This document shows positions 59,941 to 64,000 of a stretch of DNA of 64,000 bases, piece by piece. The number at the start of each line of letters is the position of its first letter. Position 1 is the stretch's first letter. The notes below the pieces were generated by a model. That model was not told where the DNA came from. It was given only the letters and a program-made list of their open reading frames with translations, and ran no database searches. The DNA is from Lachnospira multipara ATCC 19207 (GTDB lineage Bacteria > Bacillota > Clostridia > Lachnospirales > Lachnospiraceae), in NCBI RefSeq assembly GCF_000424105.1, contig NZ_AUJG01000012.1, positions 23,489 to 87,488 of the forward strand. Reading direction: 5' to 3'. A program made the translations under genes and the position numbers.

Positions 59941-61407
59941 ATGAATACAATAATTGAAAAATTTATGGCACAGGTAAATGAGAATAAAGATGCATTAGCA
60001 GTTTTTGATAATGAAAGAAATCTTAGCAGAAAGGAACTGCTTTTACTGGCAGATACAATAGCTGCAAGACTTCCCAAAGGATACAAAAGAGTAGGCATAA
60101 TGATGAACCATTCAGTTGAAATGATAGCATCCATATTTGCAGCATTGCGGGTTGGGGCAGCATATATACCTGTTGAACCATTTTTCCCTAAGGAAAGAAT
60201 CAGATACATGATGGAAGAGGCTGAGGTGAGCGTGCTTATCACGAACAGAGAGTATGCAGACAGATTTCCTAAGTTAACAAATATAATTGTAGACAAAGGA
60301 TTAGCTATAGAGGAAACAGCTGTAGGTGATGCTGAATATGACGAAAGGGATTTGGCTTATATCCTTTATACATCAGGAACTACAGGGAAGCCCAAGGGTG
60401 TTTCTGTAACGAATGCAAATGTATGTCATTATGTGAGAGCATTTTGCAATGAGTTTCACCCAGCCTATGGCGATATAATGCTTCAGCATTCTGTATGTTC
60501 CTTTGATATATTTGTTGAAGAGGTATTTACAACTCTTTTATCAGGAGCGGCTTTGGCGATTCCATCGGATGAAAAAAGAGCAGATGTTAAGAAGCTTATC
60601 GGATTTATCAAAAGAAATAATGTGACTATGCTTAGCGGTTTCCCATATCTTTTACAGGAAATCAATGACCTTCCGGAAATACCTAAGAGTCTGAGACTCC
60701 TTATAAGCGGAGGAGATGTTATAAGAGCTTCATATGTTACAAACCTTCTTGGAAAGGTAGAAGTTTACAATACCTATGGTCCTTCCGAGACTACAGTATG
60801 CGCTTCTTATTGCAGATGCACAAAGGATAATGTCCTTGAAGATGGCACATTCCCTGTGGGAAAGTCTGTGCTTGGAACAGAGATCAAAGTCATGGATGAG
60901 GAAGGAAAAGAACTTCCGGATGGAGAAGTCGGAGAAATCTGCATCTTTGGAGGCGGCGTTTCTAACGGGTATATAGGAAACCGCGCCCAGGAGAATAAAG
61001 CATTTGTAAATACTGCAAACGGAAGAATGTATAAAAGCGGTGATCTTGGTTACTATCTGCCAGATGGCAACATTGCTTTTCTTCACAGAAAAGATACCCA
61101 GATAATGATTAAGGGAAAAAGAGTTGAAGTAAGTGAAGTTGAAAACATCCTTACCAAGTCAGAGCTTATCAAACAGGCATATGTAGCACCAAAAGTTGAT
61201 GACAATAATCTATCCTACATGGTTGCCTATGTGGTGCCGGAAAAAGAGAACGTCAAACTTGCGGATATTACAGATTACATGAAGGATTATCTGACAGATT
61301 TTATGATTCCGGAGTATTTTGTTGAGCTTAAGCGCCTTCCTCTTAATGCAAACGGTAAGGTTGATAAAATGGCACTCCCAAATATTTTAAGGAAGGTGGC
61401 AGCGTGA
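59941..61407 (+). CDS. Stand-alone amino-acid adenylation enzyme (NRPS A-domain)
   Basis: 488 aa, a complete ANL-fold adenylation domain without condensation or carrier domain. Core motifs: A3 YTSGTTGKPKG (143-153), A4 CSFDIFVEE (186-194), A5 NTYGPSETT (277-285), A7 YKSGDLGYY, A8 KDTQIMIKGKRVEVSEVE, A10 NANGKVDK with K473. D189 (position 235 in GrsA numbering) predicts an alpha-amino acid. Pocket read by eye: D I E S I G T V C K, close to a lysine code I remember for bacitracin synthetase. It overlaps the GNAT gene by 4 bp. DltA-like function is an alternative. Confidence 0.85.
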   Translation: MNTIIEKFMAQVNENKDALAVFDNERNLSRKELLLLADTIAARLPKGYKRVGIMMNHSVEMIASIFAALRVGAAYIPVEPFFPKERIRYMMEEAEVSVLITNREYADRFPKLTNIIVDKGLAIEETAVGDAEYDERDLAYILYTSGTTGKPKGVSVTNANVCHYVRAFCNEFHPAYGDIMLQHSVCSFDIFVEEVFTTLLSGAALAIPSDEKRADVKKLIGFIKRNNVTMLSGFPYLLQEINDLPEIPKSLRLLISGGDVIRASYVTNLLGKVEVYNTYGPSETTVCASYCRCTKDNVLEDGTFPVGKSVLGTEIKVMDEEGKELPDGEVGEICIFGGGVSNGYIGNRAQENKAFVNTANGRMYKSGDLGYYLPDGNIAFLHRKDTQIMIKGKRVEVSEVENILTKSELIKQAYVAPKVDDNNLSYMVAYVVPEKENVKLADITDYMKDYLTDFMIPEYFVELKRLPLNANGKVDKMALPNILRKVAA

Positions 61408-61895
61408 CAGATAATAATATAGTGATAAAAGAACTCAAGGCAGATGATATGGAGCTTTTGCTTTCACTTAGAATGGAGGTTTTGTCAAATGTCTTTTTTC
61501 AGGAAAAAGAAAAGCTCTCGGATGCTGAGTGGAATGATATTAGAAAAGAAAATGAAGAATATTATCAGGAAGAGCTTAAAAATGGCGGTCATGTGGCTTG
61601 TGCAATATATGTGTCAGGAGAACTGGCAGGATGTGGTGGAGTTTGCTTGTATAGAGAGATGCCATCTCCGGACAATAGAAGCGGCAAATGTGCTTATCTT
61701 ATGAATATATATGTCAGGCAGGAGTACAGAAGACAGGGACTGGCAAAGAAGATATGCAGATATCTTATAGAGAGGGCGACAGAGAAAGGTGCTGAAAAGA
61801 TTTATCTTGAGAGCTCCGATATGGCCGTTGAATTATATAGATCCCTTGGATTTGAAGACATGAATGGCTACATGAAATTAAATATGATAAAATAG
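61404..61895 (+). CDS. GNAT family N-acetyltransferase
   Basis: 163 aa acyl-CoA-dependent transferase. The acetyl-CoA loop is intact: MNIYVRQEYRRQGLAKKIC (about 99-117, R/Q-x-x-G-x-A core), followed by KIYLESSDMAVELYRSLGFE (about 133-152). GTG start inside the preceding gene's end (GTGA overlap), so translationally coupled to the adenylation enzyme, which suggests action on the same product or on an aminoacyl intermediate. Acceptor unknown. Confidence 0.88.
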   Translation: MTDNNIVIKELKADDMELLLSLRMEVLSNVFFQEKEKLSDAEWNDIRKENEEYYQEELKNGGHVACAIYVSGELAGCGGVCLYREMPSPDNRSGKCAYLMNIYVRQEYRRQGLAKKICRYLIERATEKGAEKIYLESSDMAVELYRSLGFEDMNGYMKLNMIK

Positions 61896-61920
61896 ATTTA
61901 TGTAATATCGTAAATCTTGT

Positions 61921-62343
61921 TTGGAACGGAGGTATTATATGTCACAGAAAAACGAAGACTATATGTCATATGATGAATATCTGGTAAGGGTTAAGGAAGG
62001 AATACTAACAAAGGAGGGGCATTGCCCCGTTACACCTCTTCTTCAGATGCTTTCTGGGAGATGGAAATCACAGCTTATGTATGAACTTTGCATCTATGAT
62101 AGTGTGAGATTCGGACAGCTAAAAAAAGACCTGCCGGGAATCACAAACACCATGCTTACTAAGAGCCTTAGGGAGCTTGAGGATGATGGTCTTGTTACAA
62201 GGGTCCAGTTTAATGAAGTCCCTCCTCATGTGGAGTACTCACTTTCTGATATGGGGAAAGATCTTTTCCCTGTGTTTTACTCAATCATGAACTGGGGCTT
62301 TAAACATGAAAAAGAGATATATGAAGCAAAAGAGGATAAATGA
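61921..62343 (+). CDS. HxlR family transcriptional regulator
   Basis: 140 aa winged-helix protein: HCPVTPLLQMLSGRWKSQLM (about 37-56), RFGQLKKDLPGITNTMLTK, and EVPPHVEYSLSDMG, all typical of HxlR/YodB/HypR. The Cys in HCPV sits where redox- or quinone-sensing members carry their sensor Cys. Start ATG 61939 behind a plausible site or the upstream one at 61921 (GGAACGGAGG). Overlaps the esterase gene by 4 bp, an unusual place for a regulator, implying feedback on its own operon. Confidence 0.85.
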   Translation: MERRYYMSQKNEDYMSYDEYLVRVKEGILTKEGHCPVTPLLQMLSGRWKSQLMYELCIYDSVRFGQLKKDLPGITNTMLTKSLRELEDDGLVTRVQFNEVPPHVEYSLSDMGKDLFPVFYSIMNWGFKHEKEIYEAKEDK

Positions 62344-63008
62344 AAGAAATGATAGTTGAGGGAAAGTATGTTTATTTATATGGTGACAGAGATGAGGTTG
62401 CTCCGCTTGTGATTATTAACACATTTCAGGGAAACGGTAGCAGCATTTACAGTGCGCTTTGCTCAATGACAGATAAGAAAGTGAATCTTGCTGTCATCAG
62501 TGACATTAATTGGGATGATGAGATGTCACCGTGGGAATGTCCGCCTTTAAGTAAAAATGACAGTCCATGTACAGGGGGCGCAGATGAGTATCTTGTAAAT
62601 CTGACAGGCACCATTATCACAGCAATAAAGAAGGAACTTGCTGTTGAACCTGAATATATAGCCATAGCCGGATATTCTTTGGCAGGGTTGTTTGCTATCT
62701 ATAGCCTGTATAAGACGGATATATTTTCAAGAGTCGTAAGTGCATCGGGGTCCATGTGGTTTCCTGATTTTGTGGAATATGCCAGCAAAAATGATTTTGT
62801 GAGAAAGCCTGACAGGGTATATTTCTCTCTTGGAGATAAAGAGGCACATACAAGGAATACACTTCTTAGCACGGTGGAAGATAAAACTAATGAAATTTAC
62901 GGACATTACAAAGACAGCAGTATAGATACAGTTTTTGAGTTAAATCCGGGAAATCACTTTAAGGATGCTGATATTCGGCTTGCTAAGGGAATCGCCTGGA
63001 TTTTGTGA
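62340..63008 (+). CDS. Serine esterase of the alpha/beta hydrolase fold
   Basis: 222 aa, close in layout to the enterochelin-esterase/esterase D group (IroE-like). Nucleophile Ser in AGYSLAGLFA (about 107-116), acid probably in YFSLGDKEAHTRN (about 161), base His in PGNHFKD (about 207). No signal peptide, so cytoplasmic. Last gene of the adenylation-GNAT-HxlR run, joined by an ATGA overlap. Might cleave an ester or acylated product of the same pathway; substrate unknown. Confidence 0.8.
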   Translation: MKEMIVEGKYVYLYGDRDEVAPLVIINTFQGNGSSIYSALCSMTDKKVNLAVISDINWDDEMSPWECPPLSKNDSPCTGGADEYLVNLTGTIITAIKKELAVEPEYIAIAGYSLAGLFAIYSLYKTDIFSRVVSASGSMWFPDFVEYASKNDFVRKPDRVYFSLGDKEAHTRNTLLSTVEDKTNEIYGHYKDSSIDTVFELNPGNHFKDADIRLAKGIAWIL

Positions 63009-63438
63009 CAGATGAAGCCATATCAACAAGGCTGTAGGGCAGCAAAAAAGCCATAACAAAGTATCTCAAAGTAGCATGGATTATTTATATGTTTATTAAT
63101 AGTTTATAGAAAAAATAATTAATTATAAAATTGACTTCTGAAGTAAGATTATTTAGTCTGACTTTTGGAGGTCTTTTTTTATTATAATCTATAATGTTGG
63201 CGTTACTAGTAAGTTAGGAGGCAAGCAAACTGTGAATAAAATAGAGGAAAAAAGAAGACTTAAACTTTAAGCGGTGGTTAAAGCTTATATTATTGCAATA
63301 TTTTGTTGCACAAAGTGATGTATAACGAAATTCAGCCCCAAATAACGGAATACGGCCAGAATTAACGGAATAAAGCCAAGTGGTTGTAATTAAAAAATTA
63401 ATATAATATATTAAAGAAAAATATATCAATGGGGGTAT
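63009..63438. other. Intergenic region with IS end-like relic (430 bp)
   Basis: No intact gene. It contains a T-run after TTTTGGAGGTC (about 63165-63180), then AGGAGG followed by a GTG and only twelve codons before a stop (63232-63270), looking like the cut start of a gene. After that TGTTGCACAAAG and three 20-bp direct repeats (63323-63382). AT-rich to the next gene. Confidence 0.6.
63323..63382 (+). repeat. Three tandem 20-bp repeats (TAACGRAAT...GCC)
   Basis: Units at 63323, 63343 and 63363, exactly 20 bp apart: TAACGAAATTCAGCCCCAAA, TAACGGAATACGGCCAGAAT, TAACGGAATAAAGCCAAGTG. Such repeated blocks near a TG-starting end resemble the multiple terminal repeats of IS21-family elements; iterons are another reading. 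No transposase gene is present in the window. Confidence 0.6.
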
Positions 63439-64000
63439 ATGGAAATATTTATGAAGTATAAAGTAGTAGTTATGTTATTAATCTCACTTGTTTTCATATC
63501 TTCTTGTACTTATAAAAATAATTCAAACTCAATTAGTACTGAAAAAATACAAGAAGAATACTCCATTACAGAGGAAGAGGAAACAGTTGATGATAGGGAA
63601 ATTATTGATGGCTGGTATTTAGACGGTTACTTTATTAATGATAAAAACGAAAATGTAGCTTTTTATGTTCCTTATTACGTTAAGAAGAAAGGCGTTGAAT
63701 ATTATACTATTGATAGTGAAGAAAATACTAAACAAGAGCAAGAACTGGTGGCAGATAATAAACCGTCAGGTACAGAATTTAAGAAAGGAGCAGCCCAGTT
63801 TTATAGAAATATACATTCGCAACCTATTATTGAGAATGGGAAAGTAGTGGATATTCCTAAAGTAGATATTGTGTGGCAAGATAAAGCAGAATATTTATTT
63901 TCAAATATAGGATATTCAAATGAAAGCACAGGATTTGATTATAGTACTTATATGACAATTAAAAGACAATATAGTGTTATTAAGTCAGATGTTGTGGCTT
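63439..64000 (+). CDS. Lipoprotein, truncated by window end
   Basis: Open from ATG 63439 (GGGGG just upstream) or ATG 63451 to the last base, 187 codons so far. Signal peptide with lipobox: hydrophobic MLLISLVFISSC, with Cys at residue 25, then a Ser/Asn/Glu-rich spacer and a folded domain with DGWYLDGYFINDKNENVAF and YYVKKKGVEYYT. Not recognised. Probably surface-tethered. It follows the IS end-like relic, so it may be part of a separate accessory region. Confidence 0.7.
   Translation, partial: MEIFMKYKVVVMLLISLVFISSCTYKNNSNSISTEKIQEEYSITEEEETVDDREIIDGWYLDGYFINDKNENVAFYVPYYVKKKGVEYYTIDSEENTKQEQELVADNKPSGTEFKKGAAQFYRNIHSQPIIENGKVVDIPKVDIVWQDKAEYLFSNIGYSNESTGFDYSTYMTIKRQYSVIKSDVVA

Noticed and set aside
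63232..63270. GTG frame of twelve codons with AGGAGG
   Set aside because: Too short to call as a gene; noted as a possible cut gene start beside the IS end-like relic.
63323..63382. CRISPR array
   Set aside because: Units are contiguous with no spacers and no cas genes are present.
1..64000. tRNA or rRNA genes
   Set aside because: No T-loop GGTTCRA-type sequence with a fitting acceptor stem and no rRNA-like stretch was found on either strand by eye.

Overview
The window is 64 kb of AT-rich chromosome from an anaerobic, low-GC Firmicute. The gene families point to Lachnospiraceae (Butyrivibrio, Roseburia or Lachnospira-like): TAXI-type TRAP transporter, RNHCP protein, DUF1858 redox protein, FliB-type methylase with a chemoreceptor, a lysyl-tRNA synthetase carrying a C-terminal tRNA-binding domain, and a phosphofructokinase with a TIDLD motif. 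This placement is an inference from gene content. No rRNA, tRNA, CRISPR array, intact insertion sequence or phage module was seen.

Layout. 0-9 kb: metY, pgi on the minus strand, dtd, an M42 peptidase, RNHCP, two unknown membrane proteins, an orphan ThiF-type E1, and a TetR regulator divergent from a membrane protein. 10-24 kb: a chemoreceptor behind a structured leader, an HD protein, a zinc-ribbon membrane protein, Nudix, flavin reductase, a LysM/degenerate M23 protein, murA, DUF1858, recQ, a GGDEF protein, truA and two membrane proteins. 24-33 kb: a FliB-like protein, a heterodimeric ABC exporter, a second ABC system (ATPase plus two permeases) and an Sfp-type phosphopantetheinyl transferase. 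33-39 kb, minus strand: a nested palindrome, a cytidylate-kinase-like protein, then a TRAP permease, its binding protein and pyrG, bracketed by two inverted copies of a 169-bp structured repeat. 39-55.5 kb: housekeeping genes ftsH, dnaE, pfkA, an rRNA/tRNA methyltransferase, an SleB-type hydrolase, argF, birA, dusB, greA and lysS. 55.5-63 kb: accessory genes, namely an alpha/beta hydrolase, flavodoxin-like protein and cyclophilin-like protein, a TetR regulator divergent from a 7-TM protein, then a stand-alone amino-acid adenylation enzyme, GNAT, HxlR regulator and serine esterase. 63-64 kb: an IS end-like relic with three 20-bp repeats, and a lipoprotein gene running off the window.

The points most worth following are these. 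(1) The 169-bp repeat occurs as two full inverted copies and one internally deleted copy, and has the hairpin-rich look of an IS200/IS605-type non-autonomous element. (2) The adenylation-GNAT-HxlR-esterase cluster has no carrier protein; its adenylation pocket reads like a lysine code by eye. (3) WalR-like boxes lie in front of both cell-wall genes. (4) pyrG has a terminator hairpin in its leader. (5) The M23 domain has lost its catalytic histidines. (6) Lysyl-tRNA synthetase is fused to an EMAP-II/Trbp-type domain. All family assignments come from reading motifs by eye; no database search was run.
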